Assembly: GCF_000257905.1 (NCBI RefSeq)
Contig: NZ_AJJL01000009.1
Location: 1-37,981, forward strand
Direction of reading: 5' to 3'
DNA: 37,981 nt
Source of the DNA: Streptococcus mitis SK579
GTDB lineage: Bacteria; Bacillota; Bacilli; Lactobacillales; Streptococcaceae
The notes below the pieces were generated by a model. It saw only the letters and a program-made list of their open reading frames with translations, made no database searches and had not been told where the DNA came from. Shown in pieces: positions 22,764-29,402 of the stretch. Every line of letters starts with the position of its first letter. Positions within the stretch are counted from its first letter, which is position 1. The position numbers and the translations under genes are program-made.

Positions 22764-22813
22764 GCAATTTAGAAAGATATTACATCAGTCTTGAGACTGA
22801 TATAGGAGGTTGA

Positions 22814-22960
22814 ATGGAAGATAAAATCATCGAACTTGCTGATTACTTCATCAGCGAGAACACAACGTACAGAGAAGCAAAAATAGCGTGTGAGAAGCTA
22901 TTGAAACAAGTAAGCCATGAGATTGAACTCAGGGCGCTAGAAAGTAAGACAAGGGTATGA
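22814..22960 (+). CDS. Small phage protein, 48 residues
   Basis: MEDKIIELADYFISENTTYR then an alpha-helical, charged sequence ending ALESKTRV. TAGGAGG is seven bases before ATG 22814. Its stop overlaps the start of the next gene in ATGA, indicating coupled translation. No known domain. Confidence 0.65.
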   Translation: MEDKIIELADYFISENTTYREAKIACEKLLKQVSHEIELRALESKTRV

Positions 22961-23127
22961 AAGAAAAACTAAACGAATTTCTAAAATTCAGAAGCCGATT
23001 TACAAAACGAGAATGGTTTGAAATTAACCAAGTTGTCGAAGCTCGTTTAAATGAAAAAGCCGACCAGTTGAAACTGGACGGCTCAGATGTAGAAATTATT
23101 TCTAAAAGACTAGAAAAAGTTATCTAG
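22957..23127 (+). CDS. Small phage protein, 56 residues
   Basis: Begins MKEKLNEFLKFRSRFTKREW and ends EIISKRLEKVI; probably two or three helices, with Trp20 and many charged residues. It is coupled to the previous gene by the overlapping ATGA at 22957-22960. No family recognised; its position just before the replication gene suggests an early role. Confidence 0.65.
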   Translation: MKEKLNEFLKFRSRFTKREWFEINQVVEARLNEKADQLKLDGSDVEIISKRLEKVI

Positions 23128-23180
23128 AAACGACTTGAATGAGCAGTAGATAAGGAGATTAGAAATAGAAAGGAGAACTT

Positions 23181-23643
23181 ATGACAGACTTTAAAAATTT
23201 AGATTGTCAATTTATCTTTCAAGAATGCGACTGAAAATTATACTGCTGTTAGTAATAGCTTTATCAACGATCCTGCGTTAGATTTTACAGCTGTTGGCAT
23301 CATGATGGTAGTGCTGGCTAATCACCCAAACTGGCAAGTCTATCCAGAGGAGATAGCCAAGCGAAAAGGTGTTAACCGGAAGACAATTGATAAGTATTTC
23401 AAAATCTTTGAAGAGGCTGGATATTTGCGAAAAATCAGAAAAAAACCTCCTGGAAATGGAGGGAGTCATATATTCAGATTCTTTTCAGATGTAAAAATAT
23501 CTGATTTCCAATTCGATATTATGAAACAGAGATTAAATTTATCTATTGCAAAGTTGTCCACAAATTCTAATTCTGACTTTCCAAAAAGTGAGATGTCAGA
23601 AAGTGAGATGTCAGAAAGTGAGATGTCAGATTTTGGGCACTAA
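23181..23643 (+). pseudogene. Frameshifted HTH replication initiator-like gene
   Basis: GAAAGGAGA precedes ATG 23181, but the frame stops at 23232-23234 after 17 codons. One extra base near 23216-23225 separates this start (MTDFKNLDCQFIFQ) from the continuation (NATENYTAVSNSFINDPALD). The restored protein of about 154 residues has a winged-helix domain (YPEEIAKRKGVNRKTIDKYF) like phage replication organisers. The C-terminus is a Ser-Glu-Met repeat made by three 15-base units. Without the frameshift correction, translation could begin at ATG 23302 (113 residues). Real mutation, sequencing error and programmed shift are all possible. Confidence 0.65.
23587..23631 (+). repeat. Three 15-base tandem repeats
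   Basis: AGTGAGATGTCAGAA is repeated three times (23587, 23602, 23617; the last ends in T). It encodes SEMSE units at the end of the replication gene. Repeat-number change would leave the frame intact. Confidence 0.9.
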
Positions 23644-23699
23644 TAAATACTAACTAACAACAAGTATTAAATAACAATAAATATTAACTAACAACAAGT
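23642..23699. repeat. Iteron-like repeats, possible replication origin
   Basis: Two 24-base copies (23642-23665 and 23676-23699) of an AATAAATAYTAACTAACAAC-AAGT unit differ at one base and start 34 bases apart. They follow the replication-initiator gene, are AT-rich, and are next to a CTTCTCT...AGAGAAG hairpin (about 23704-23730). This fits an initiator-binding origin, though no strand-opening assay is possible here. Confidence 0.5.
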
Positions 23700-23773
23700 C
23701 CTACTTCTCTAAATAAATAAAAGAGAGAAGTTTAAAATTTCTAATTTAGGACTTTGGTTTGGAAGGAGAAGAA

Positions 23774-23929
23774 ATGAGACCAAGACGATATCCGTATAGT
23801 GGGAAAAGAAAAAAGCAATCCGACGAACAGATTGCTAAGTTGAAAAGAGATATCGATGTAAATCGTACAAATATATCATCTTTAAAATCCGCTATAGAAA
23901 CTCTAAATAACCATCAGAATTATCGATAA
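23774..23929 (+). CDS. Small basic/coiled-coil phage protein, 51 residues
   Basis: Starts MRPRRYPYSGKRKKQSDEQI, a strongly basic head, then a heptad-like helix (IAKLKRDIDVNRTNISSLKS). GAAGGAG is at good distance from ATG 23774. Its end overlaps the convergent 74-residue gene by 38 bases. No family recognised. Confidence 0.6.
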   Translation: MRPRRYPYSGKRKKQSDEQIAKLKRDIDVNRTNISSLKSAIETLNNHQNYR

Positions 23930-24116
23930 CTTGATAACCTTGAGCAGTTGCTTCTTCGATAATTTCAGCTTTAGACATTTCAAAATCAGATAACTGAATT
24001 ACTGCGCTAGGTTTATCAGTAGTCGACTCTGAAAAATAAGATAATAGAATATTATCGAGATTTTCCCAGGTTAGTTTCTTAACAACGTGGTTTGGCTTAT
24101 GGCTAAGCTTACTCAT
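23892..24116 (-). CDS. Reverse-strand small protein, 74 residues
   Basis: MSKLSHKPNHVVKKLTWENL at the start, an acidic middle and a C-terminal EIIEEATAQGYQVIDNSDGY segment. No domain recognised. AAAGGAGG precedes ATG 24116 at about 8 bases. It is driven by its own promoter and leader 3, and is convergent with the 51-residue gene. Third member of the set of reverse-strand genes with related leaders; a lysogenic (prophage-expressed) role is inferred from that. Confidence 0.7.
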   Translation of the reverse strand: MSKLSHKPNHVVKKLTWENLDNILLSYFSESTTDKPSAVIQLSDFEMSKAEIIEEATAQGYQVIDNSDGYLEFL

Positions 24117-24143
24117 TTTTTGAACCTCCTTTCTGTTTAGATT

Positions 24144-24206
24144 TTGACTAAAACGGGAGAGGTCTTAGTCAAGGATGATTATAGCATAATCTAAATTAAA
24201 TAACAA
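24144..24206 (-). promoter_or_regulatory. Promoter and hairpin leader 3 (74-residue gene)
   Basis: Minus-strand TTGTTA (24201-24206), a 17-base spacer, TGC-TATAAT (hexamer 24178-24183). Immediately below, TTGACTAA (24165-24172) pairs perfectly with TTAGTCAA (24144-24151); the loop reads GACCTCTCCCGTT. The message would start with this hairpin. Confidence 0.78.
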
Positions 24207-24244
24207 TATGTAGTGTTTTTATATGTTTGAAACACAATATATTG
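24204..24244. promoter_or_regulatory. Operator-like inverted repeat before the second HTH gene
   Basis: CAATATGTAGTGTTT (24204-24218) and AAACACAATATATTG (24230-24244) are inverted with 12 of 15 positions matching. The left arm overlaps the -35 of the leftward promoter of leader 3. The ATATTGTGTTT core is shared with 20503-20513. Confidence 0.6.
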
Positions 24245-24259
24245 GGAAAGGAGCAATGT

Positions 24260-24436
24260 GTGTGGAAGAAGTTTAAGCATTTGTTGATTGAAAAAGAAAT
24301 GACACAGAAGGAATTAGCTGAAAAAGCTGGTATCAGTCCAAATACAATTAGCAATATCAAAACTGAGCGTATTTCTTTTAAGAATATGTGCAAAATCGCT
24401 GATGCACTGGAAGTCAAAATAGACGAACTAAGGTAA
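24260..24436 (+). CDS. XRE HTH regulator, 58 residues
   Basis: A minimal Cro/CI-type HTH covering the whole protein: MWKKFKHLLIEKEMTQKELA, then EKAGISPNTISNIKTERISF and MCKIADALEVKIDELR. The start is GTG 24260, six bases after AAAGGAG; the frame opens earlier at a TTG (24227). It is a paralogue of the N-terminal domain of the HTH gene at 20517, with a 35-base identical stretch (24382-24416). It probably binds the repeats just upstream and so controls both itself and the divergent 74-residue gene. Confidence 0.85.
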   Translation: MWKKFKHLLIEKEMTQKELAEKAGISPNTISNIKTERISFKNMCKIADALEVKIDELR

Positions 24437-24440
24437 CACA

Positions 24441-24468
24441 AAAAAAGCACCTGACGGCAATCAGGCGC
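24441..24468 (-). terminator. Leftward-facing terminator
   Basis: GCACCTGA (24447-24454) and TCAGGCGC (24461-24468) form an 8-bp stem. On the minus strand it is followed by seven T; on the plus strand there is none. It would protect the HTH gene from antisense transcription from the right. Confidence 0.6.
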
Positions 24469-24517
24469 ATACTAAAATAACTAACTAAATTATAACACGA
24501 AAGAGAGGAAATTGCCA

Positions 24518-24796
24518 ATGGCTTTGGAATTGTTTGGAGAAGATTTTAAAAACGAACTGTTGGAAGAGCTTGTCCAGTTGAATGTGAAAGCTATGACTGA
24601 AGCTAAAATGCGAGTGGCAAGAGGAACGAACTGGGCTTCGATTAAAGATGTTCAGGAAAAGACGGGCTGGGGGCGCAAGAAAATCGAAGATTTCAGAGAC
24701 GCAGGGAAATTCCGCTACCAGCAAAATGCTAAAGGCGGTAAGTATTTATATGACTTGAACGACGTACTACGGTTTCAAAGTCAGTTAGCGAAATAA
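24518..24796 (+). CDS. DUF771-like DNA-binding phage protein
   Basis: A 92-residue protein with a C-terminal winged-helix/excisionase-like part: WASIKDVQEKTGWGRKKIED then FRDAGKFRYQQNAKGGKYLY. This agrees with the DUF771 family of streptococcal and lactococcal phages, early proteins of unknown function, possibly DNA-binding. The start is ATG 24518 with AGAGAGGA upstream; a TTG at 24512 is less likely. First of a tight rightward run of early genes. Confidence 0.7.
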   Translation: MALELFGEDFKNELLEELVQLNVKAMTEAKMRVARGTNWASIKDVQEKTGWGRKKIEDFRDAGKFRYQQNAKGGKYLYDLNDVLRFQSQLAK

Positions 24797-24810
24797 AGGA
24801 GAGAGAAGAA

Positions 24811-25137
24811 ATGTTTGAACCACCATTAATTAGTCAGCTTTTAGGAACCGGCGTAGTGATTTTGGGATTTATTAGCGCAGGGATTCTAGCTCATCAGTTA
24901 GAAAAACAAAAAGAGGAAGAAAAACGACTTCAAGAAGAGTATGATACGCAAGTGATTAGAACTTGTAATGAATTGCTTGAAATGGGTCGTGAGATTGAAA
25001 GAGAACAAATCCGCAAGAATATCCGTCGGGAGTTCAAGGGCTTCACATTTGACAACGAACCGCCTCAAGGATTGCGACCTGAGCCATTAGCCTTACCAGA
25101 ACCACGAAGAGCACGCTGTGCAAAGTATTTGGGATAG
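24811..25137 (+). CDS. Membrane-anchored coiled-coil phage protein
   Basis: 108 residues: one N-terminal membrane helix (about residues 8-28, LLGTGVVILGFISAGILA), a long charged coiled coil (HQLEKQKEEEKRLQEEYDTQ onward to about residue 75), and a Pro-rich tail (PEPLALPEPRRARC). GGAGAGAAG precedes ATG 24811. No family recognised. It lacks the second membrane helix and small size expected of a holin, so that role is unlikely. Confidence 0.65.
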   Translation: MFEPPLISQLLGTGVVILGFISAGILAHQLEKQKEEEKRLQEEYDTQVIRTCNELLEMGREIEREQIRKNIRREFKGFTFDNEPPQGLRPEPLALPEPRRARCAKYLG

Positions 25138-25153
25138 AGCAAAGGAGATGCTC

Positions 25154-25270
25154 ATGTTTGATTATGACAGAGATATAATGCAGCCACCTGAACCACGAGA
25201 AGAACTTGACCCTAGCCAGTACATCTATGTTGGATGTGGACAGTATCGATATGTGGGTGATGAAGTATGA
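25154..25270 (+). CDS. Small phage protein, 38 residues
   Basis: MFDYDRDIMQPPEPREELDP, then an aromatic C-terminus (YIYVGCGQYRYVGDEV). AAAGGAG is at good distance from ATG 25154. Its stop overlaps the next start in ATGA (25267-25270). No family recognised. Confidence 0.6.
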   Translation: MFDYDRDIMQPPEPREELDPSQYIYVGCGQYRYVGDEV

Positions 25271-25446
25271 TTGAAGAGTTATACGCAGATAATGGCACCT
25301 TGCGCTCTGACTATATTCATCTTGGCCGAGAGATGGGGCAGATTATCAATGAACAACAAGACGTTATTTTGAGATTACAAAACGAAAATCGACGCTTAAA
25401 GCGTGAAAATTGGAATTTGAAGAAGACGAAAGGTAGAAGAAAATGA
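25267..25446 (+). CDS. Small coiled-coil phage protein, 59 residues
   Basis: Starts MIEELYADNGTLRSDYIHLG. The C-terminal half is a basic heptad helix (DVILRLQNENRRLKRENWNL, then KKTKGRRK). ATGA overlaps at both ends couple it to the 38-residue gene and to recT. It may be an accessory of recombination or simply an operon passenger. Confidence 0.6.
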   Translation: MIEELYADNGTLRSDYIHLGREMGQIINEQQDVILRLQNENRRLKRENWNLKKTKGRRK

Positions 25447-26414
25447 CTAACGAACTAACACAAAAACAAATTACATCACCAGTTGCAGCGCGCATTGGAG
25501 AAATGCAAAACGAGGGACTAATGATTGCTTCAAATTACAGTGTCAGCAATGCACTCAGTTCAGCATATTATGCTCTAAAAAATTCCAGCAGTGGGAATTT
25601 GCTCCAGATGTGCACTCAAGATAGTATCTACAATGCACTCCTTGACATGGTAACTCAAGGGCTTAGCCCAGCAAAGACTCAGTGCTATTTTATCCCTTAC
25701 GGAAATACTGTTAAGTTGACTAGGTCATATTTTGGCACTATGAAAGTTGTTAAGCAATTACCAGAAGTGAAAGATATTTATGCAGAAGTTATCTATGAGG
25801 GTGACAAATTCCAAATTAAGAACGAAAACGGTCGGAAAGTTTTTGTTAGCCATGAAACGGATTGGGTTAATGCAGACAATCCAATCGCAGGAGCTTATTG
25901 CATTATCGAAAAAGAGGATGGGGAGAAAATCCTGACCGTTATGACCAAAAAAGAAATTGACAAGTCTTGGGCACAAGCAAAAACAAAGAATGTTCAGAAT
26001 AATTTTCCTCAAGAAATGGCTAAGCGCACAGTTATCAATCGTGCGGCTAAACAGTTCTTTAATACCAGTGATGATAATGACTTATTTATTGATGCTGTGA
26101 ACCGTACTACAGAAAATGAGTATGATAACGAGCGCCAAGTGAAAGAAGCTGAACCAGTGAGAGAAGAAGTTGAAACATTAGATGACATCTTAAAAGCTCC
26201 TAGCACGCCCACAGAGCCCGACAACGTGGTAGATGGAGAATTTACCGAAGAAAGCGAAACACCTCCAAAAACGGCTGAAAAAACGGCAAATCCTGACGAG
26301 TTAGCTTCTACAGAATACCCAGCAGATAAAATTCCAGATTTTGATCAAGAAACAGGCGAAGTTTTGGAAGAGATAAGTTTCTTTGAGGGAAACACGACCA
26401 ACATTAAGGAGTAG
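25443..26414 (+). CDS. recT: RecT-family single-strand annealing protein
   Basis: A 323-residue RecT/Redbeta-like annealing protein that pairs complementary single strands during phage recombination. The RecT core is at residues 25-215: GLMIASNYSVSNALSSAYYA, DMVTQGLSPAKTQCYFIPYG, then YFGTMKVVKQ and FPQEMAKRTVINRAAKQ. The C-terminal 100 residues are acidic, Pro/Thr-rich and probably disordered, as often seen where RecT meets SSB or nuclease. ATGA overlap with the upstream gene. The nuclease gene follows by three bases, the usual exonuclease-annealase pairing. Confidence 0.93.
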   Translation: MTNELTQKQITSPVAARIGEMQNEGLMIASNYSVSNALSSAYYALKNSSSGNLLQMCTQDSIYNALLDMVTQGLSPAKTQCYFIPYGNTVKLTRSYFGTMKVVKQLPEVKDIYAEVIYEGDKFQIKNENGRKVFVSHETDWVNADNPIAGAYCIIEKEDGEKILTVMTKKEIDKSWAQAKTKNVQNNFPQEMAKRTVINRAAKQFFNTSDDNDLFIDAVNRTTENEYDNERQVKEAEPVREEVETLDDILKAPSTPTEPDNVVDGEFTEESETPPKTAEKTANPDELASTEYPADKIPDFDQETGEVLEEISFFEGNTTNIKE

Positions 26415-26417
26415 GCT

Positions 26418-27254
26418 ATGGAAGAACTAACACAAGAGAGCTACTACCAGGATACAAGCTACTTGACCAACTCACGCTTTAAACGGTATCAGCAATGCCA
26501 AGCGAAGGCATTTGCTTTGGACAGTGGGCAATGGACTGAGGAGAGAGATGAAACCCCTCTTCTCCTCGGAAATTATGTTCACAGTTACTTTGAAAGTCCC
26601 GAAGCGCATCAGCAGTTCATGGATGAAAATGGTGACAAGTTACTAGCTAAGACTGGAAAGAACAAAGGAAATCTAAAATCTGATTTTGTGATCGGCGATA
26701 AGATGATTGCAAGCCTAAAGGACGATGATGGATTTAATCATTTGTATCACGGTTATCCGTCAGATGAGGTTCAAAAAGAGTTGATTGTTTATGGAGAAAT
26801 CGAGGGCGTGCCAGTAAAAGGAAAGCTGGACAGTGTCAACTTGAGTCGTGACTATTTCGTAGATTTAAAAACCATGAAGTCCATCTACGCTGAAGAATGG
26901 AGCGCAGAACTTAAAAAGAAAGTTCCTGCAGCAGTTAACAATATTCTTAATTTTGGATACCATGGACAACTTGGTCTATATCGTGAATTGCTGAAACAAA
27001 TGACTGGGAATGATTTTAGACCATACATTGTAGCTGTCAGCAAGGAAAACGTGCCAGATCGTGATATTTTGAAAATCGATGATGAATGGCTTGAGGAAGG
27101 TTTAGACAAAATCAAGTCTGAAATTGTAGAAGTTTGGGACGTTATCCAAGGTCGGAAAGAACCTAAAAAATGTGGTCATTGCGATTATTGCAGAAGTCAG
27201 AAAAAACTGAATGCAGTAGTTAGCTTGAATGATTTGATTGAAAGTGATTATTAA
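26418..27254 (+). CDS. RecB-like PD-(D/E)XK nuclease with iron-sulfur-type cysteines
   Basis: A 278-residue nuclease (DUF3799/RecE-like) that should produce single strands for RecT. The active-site line is visible: GKLDSVNLSRDYFVDLKTMKS near residues 134-155 (Asp, Asp-x-Lys), with a His in NYVHSYFESPE near residue 51 and QLGLYRELL as the later Gln-Tyr motif. One Cys near the N-terminus (YQQCQAKAF) and a C-terminal CGHCDYC make four candidate ligands of a 4Fe-4S cluster, as in AddB and Cas4. GGAGTAGGC lies before ATG 26418. Confidence 0.88.
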   Translation: MEELTQESYYQDTSYLTNSRFKRYQQCQAKAFALDSGQWTEERDETPLLLGNYVHSYFESPEAHQQFMDENGDKLLAKTGKNKGNLKSDFVIGDKMIASLKDDDGFNHLYHGYPSDEVQKELIVYGEIEGVPVKGKLDSVNLSRDYFVDLKTMKSIYAEEWSAELKKKVPAAVNNILNFGYHGQLGLYRELLKQMTGNDFRPYIVAVSKENVPDRDILKIDDEWLEEGLDKIKSEIVEVWDVIQGRKEPKKCGHCDYCRSQKKLNAVVSLNDLIESDY

Positions 27255-27277
27255 GTTTGGAAAAGTGAGGAAATAAA

Positions 27278-27526
27278 ATGATTAAAACAGTATTTCTATC
27301 ATCCGACTACCCAAGTGACGCGGCGATTGATGATCAAATAAATAGCTGGCTTGCCGAAAATCCAGACATTATGTTGATTGACATCAAATTTCAATCAAAC
27401 GTATCTGCTGTTGCTGATAGTGGAGTCAGCGCTGAATATTGGCATTCGTCAGCATTGATTATTTACAAAGTTCCCTCAGAGAACAATATGAGAAGTATCA
27501 AATCAAAAGAAAAGATAAAAAAATAA
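27278..27526 (+). CDS. Cse60-like phage protein
   Basis: An 82-residue protein that resembles the sporulation protein Cse60 family found in Firmicute phages: an N-terminal KTVFLSSDYPSDAAIDDQIN segment, MLIDIKFQSN and a C-terminal SALIIYKV strand. Function unknown. GTGAGGAAA precedes ATG 27278. It is the last gene before a 184-base gap, so the first early operon may end here. Confidence 0.65.
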   Translation: MIKTVFLSSDYPSDAAIDDQINSWLAENPDIMLIDIKFQSNVSAVADSGVSAEYWHSSALIIYKVPSENNMRSIKSKEKIKK

Positions 27527-27660
27527 TCAAAAACCAACTATTTCCATTTTGGAAACAACTCAAAAATCAACAAGCCGTGCATTCTTGTAAAACTGCGAAC
27601 TAGAAAATGCGTCAGTGACACTTATGTGGCTTTTGGACGAATGACGTAAAGAATTTCACT

Positions 27661-27700
27661 CACGCTTGCCTTGCTCACAAATTGGCAGGCGTGGGATTTT
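27661..27700 (+). terminator. Hairpin in the gap before the second early block
   Basis: CACGCTTGCC (27661-27670) pairs with GGCAGGCGTG (27684-27693), with one mismatch, then GGATTTT. It ends about 10 bases before the next start. It may be a weak terminator or a leader hairpin. Another small palindrome, TTTCC-ATTTT-GGAAA, lies at 27541-27555. Confidence 0.5.
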
Positions 27701-27710
27701 GGCAGGAAAT

Positions 27711-27932
27711 ATGAAACTTGAAAAAGGCGATTACGTGAAAGTTTTAAAAAATGGAGAATTTTTTAAAATCGTACAAATTAAAAATATTTACAGTGACTGT
27801 ATCGAAACCAGCCACGGCATTTACAATCGAACCACACTTGCTAGCAGGTTGGATAAAGAGTGTCTAATCTCTGGTACGGTGTCGTGGAAGGATAAAAATG
27901 GAATGGATCAACTGGACAGAAATCTGTCCTGA
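27711..27932 (+). CDS. Small phage protein, 73 residues
   Basis: Begins MKLEKGDYVKVLKNGEFFKI, a compact beta-rich sequence like a small SH3-like barrel; no exact family named. The start is ATG 27711 with GGCAGGAA upstream; the frame opens at 27666. Its last 35 bases overlap the next gene. Confidence 0.6.
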   Translation: MKLEKGDYVKVLKNGEFFKIVQIKNIYSDCIETSHGIYNRTTLASRLDKECLISGTVSWKDKNGMDQLDRNLS

Positions 27933-28107
27933 AACAAAATCTGAAATTATCGAAAAAATAGAAAATGATGGCTACACTTATCCACACTATGACAAGAAAA
28001 ATAATGGTGTCAAGTACGTCATCTCTACACTGGACATCAAACGAGACTGTCTAAGAGTCGGAGTGCCATTTGAAGATGTGTACCCTTTGCAAACAACACT
28101 TTTTTAA
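27898..28107 (+). CDS. Small phage protein, 69 residues
   Basis: Starts MEWINWTEICPETKSEIIEK and ends RVGVPFEDVYPLQTTLF. The ribosome site GGAAGGATAAAA lies within the upstream gene, giving a 35-base overlap. Mixed helix-strand composition with five Tyr/Trp; no family recognised. Confidence 0.6.
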   Translation: MEWINWTEICPETKSEIIEKIENDGYTYPHYDKKNNGVKYVISTLDIKRDCLRVGVPFEDVYPLQTTLF

Positions 28108-28121
28108 CAGGAGAAAAACAA

Positions 28122-28457
28122 ATGCAAAAAACAGCGGTAATTAATACGCCTTTTACAATCGTAACAAGCAAAACAGAACAGAATATCGAAATTGTCGGGA
28201 GCTCGTTGTGGAGTCCAGTAGCAGAATTTGTAAAACAAGATAAACAGCTATCACTAGATGAAAACGGCGACTTATTTGAGCCTGAATACAAGCTGGTGCT
28301 AGAAGCTAAACAATCTGTTGATATGATTTTGGATAGCGCCTATGCAGCTGGAGAATTTGCCAAAGATACCAAAGAAGTTCAGACCCTCTTTAAATTTATT
28401 GAAGAAAACAAAAAGAATCTATTTGAAGAATTGGGATTCCATGGAGTCTTGCTATGA
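28122..28457 (+). CDS. Phage protein of unknown function, 111 residues
   Basis: An acidic protein starting MQKTAVINTPFTIVTSKTEQ with a helical C-terminal half (KDTKEVQTLFKFIEENKKNL). CAGGAGAAAAA precedes ATG 28122. Its stop overlaps the rusA start (ATGA at 28454-28457), so the two are coupled. It is often next to rusA in streptococcal phages, suggesting a replication or recombination role. No catalytic motif seen. Confidence 0.65.
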   Translation: MQKTAVINTPFTIVTSKTEQNIEIVGSSLWSPVAEFVKQDKQLSLDENGDLFEPEYKLVLEAKQSVDMILDSAYAAGEFAKDTKEVQTLFKFIEENKKNLFEELGFHGVLL

Positions 28458-28894
28458 AGCTTGTCCTGAACATTGAGCCTAAACCACAATCACGGCCAAG
28501 GTTTGCAAGGCGTGGGAGTTTTACCACGACTTATGAAGATAAGGACATGAAAGCCTGGCGCAATCATTGCCAGCTGCTCATTGCTAATCAGTACATAGGC
28601 CAGCCTATTCTTGAGGGAGCTCTGAGGACAAAGCTTAGATTTTACATCAAGTCTCCTCAGTATATCTCAAAGGTCAAGAAGAACCAACAGGCCCTCCTGG
28701 ATGAGATTATCCCTGTAGGCAAAAAGCCTGACATTGACAACTATGAGAAAGCCCTTTATGACAGCATGTCAGGGATCGTCTTTCAGGATGACGGTCAGAT
28801 AGCTCTGCATGATGTAGGCAAGTTCTACAGTCTAAATCCAAGGATAGAGGTAGAAATAGAGGAGTACAAAAATGAAAAAACAGAAATTGATTGA
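28454..28894 (+). CDS. rusA: RusA-family Holliday junction resolvase
   Basis: A 146-residue crossover-junction endonuclease that cuts four-way junctions made during RecT-driven recombination. The family marks are PKPQSRPRFARRG near residues 9-21 and the metal site KPDIDNYEKALYDSMSGIVF with QDD after it (about residues 94-116), which holds three conserved Asp residues. Length normal. Its start overlaps the previous gene by four bases and its end overlaps the DUF1642 gene by 23. Confidence 0.93.
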   Translation: MKLVLNIEPKPQSRPRFARRGSFTTTYEDKDMKAWRNHCQLLIANQYIGQPILEGALRTKLRFYIKSPQYISKVKKNQQALLDEIIPVGKKPDIDNYEKALYDSMSGIVFQDDGQIALHDVGKFYSLNPRIEVEIEEYKNEKTEID

Positions 28895-29402
28895 AAAAAT
28901 AAATAAAATTGCTATCGAGACACCTTTTCCAAAATCTAAAATTGTAGACTACTTGGAAGTAATTAAACTCATTGAACAACTAGACGAACCGCAACCAGTC
29001 AAAGTAAAGCAATTTGTGGCGGATTGGTATGAGAAGAAAAAACATGATTTAAACCATTATATTTGGGATTACATCTATAATTGGAATCATCAAGAGGAAT
29101 CGGAATTTAAAAGATGGATGAACTGTTCAATAACCTCGTTTCAAACCCTCGTCAATATGCACCAATTCGGCTATGAAGTCGAGGAAGAGAAGCGGTATTT
29201 TGTGAAGGCGAAGTCGATTGGAGACCATAATAATTATTTGAAATACAACACGAACCAAAAACATTGGTATTTCGGTTCTCGCTTTATCTATGTGAATGAT
29301 GTGGATACAAAAATACACCACACCCGCAAAGAACTTGAAGAAGCCAACTTTGGCTGGGTTTTCAATTGTGAAGGTATTGAGATTGAGGAGGTGGAAGAAT
29401 AA
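28872..29402 (+). CDS. DUF1642 family phage protein
   Basis: A 176-residue member of DUF1642, a common protein of unknown function in streptococcal prophages. It starts MKKQKLIEKINKI and has the family's VKQFVADWYEKKKHDLNHYI segment (about residues 45-64), FGYEVEEEKRYFVKAK (about 98-113) and a C-terminal TRKELEEANFGWVF. GAGGAGTAC precedes ATG 28872, inside rusA. Its stop shares bases with the next start (TAATG). Confidence 0.85.
   Translation: MKKQKLIEKINKIAIETPFPKSKIVDYLEVIKLIEQLDEPQPVKVKQFVADWYEKKKHDLNHYIWDYIYNWNHQEESEFKRWMNCSITSFQTLVNMHQFGYEVEEEKRYFVKAKSIGDHNNYLKYNTNQKHWYFGSRFIYVNDVDTKIHHTRKELEEANFGWVFNCEGIEIEEVEE

Noticed and set aside
23587..23699. Possible CRISPR array
   Set aside because: The repeats are tandem or only two in number, lack regular spacers, and are explained by coding repeats and iterons.
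24811..25137. Holin call for the membrane-anchored early protein
   Set aside because: It has one membrane helix, a long coiled coil and an early-gene location, none typical of a holin.
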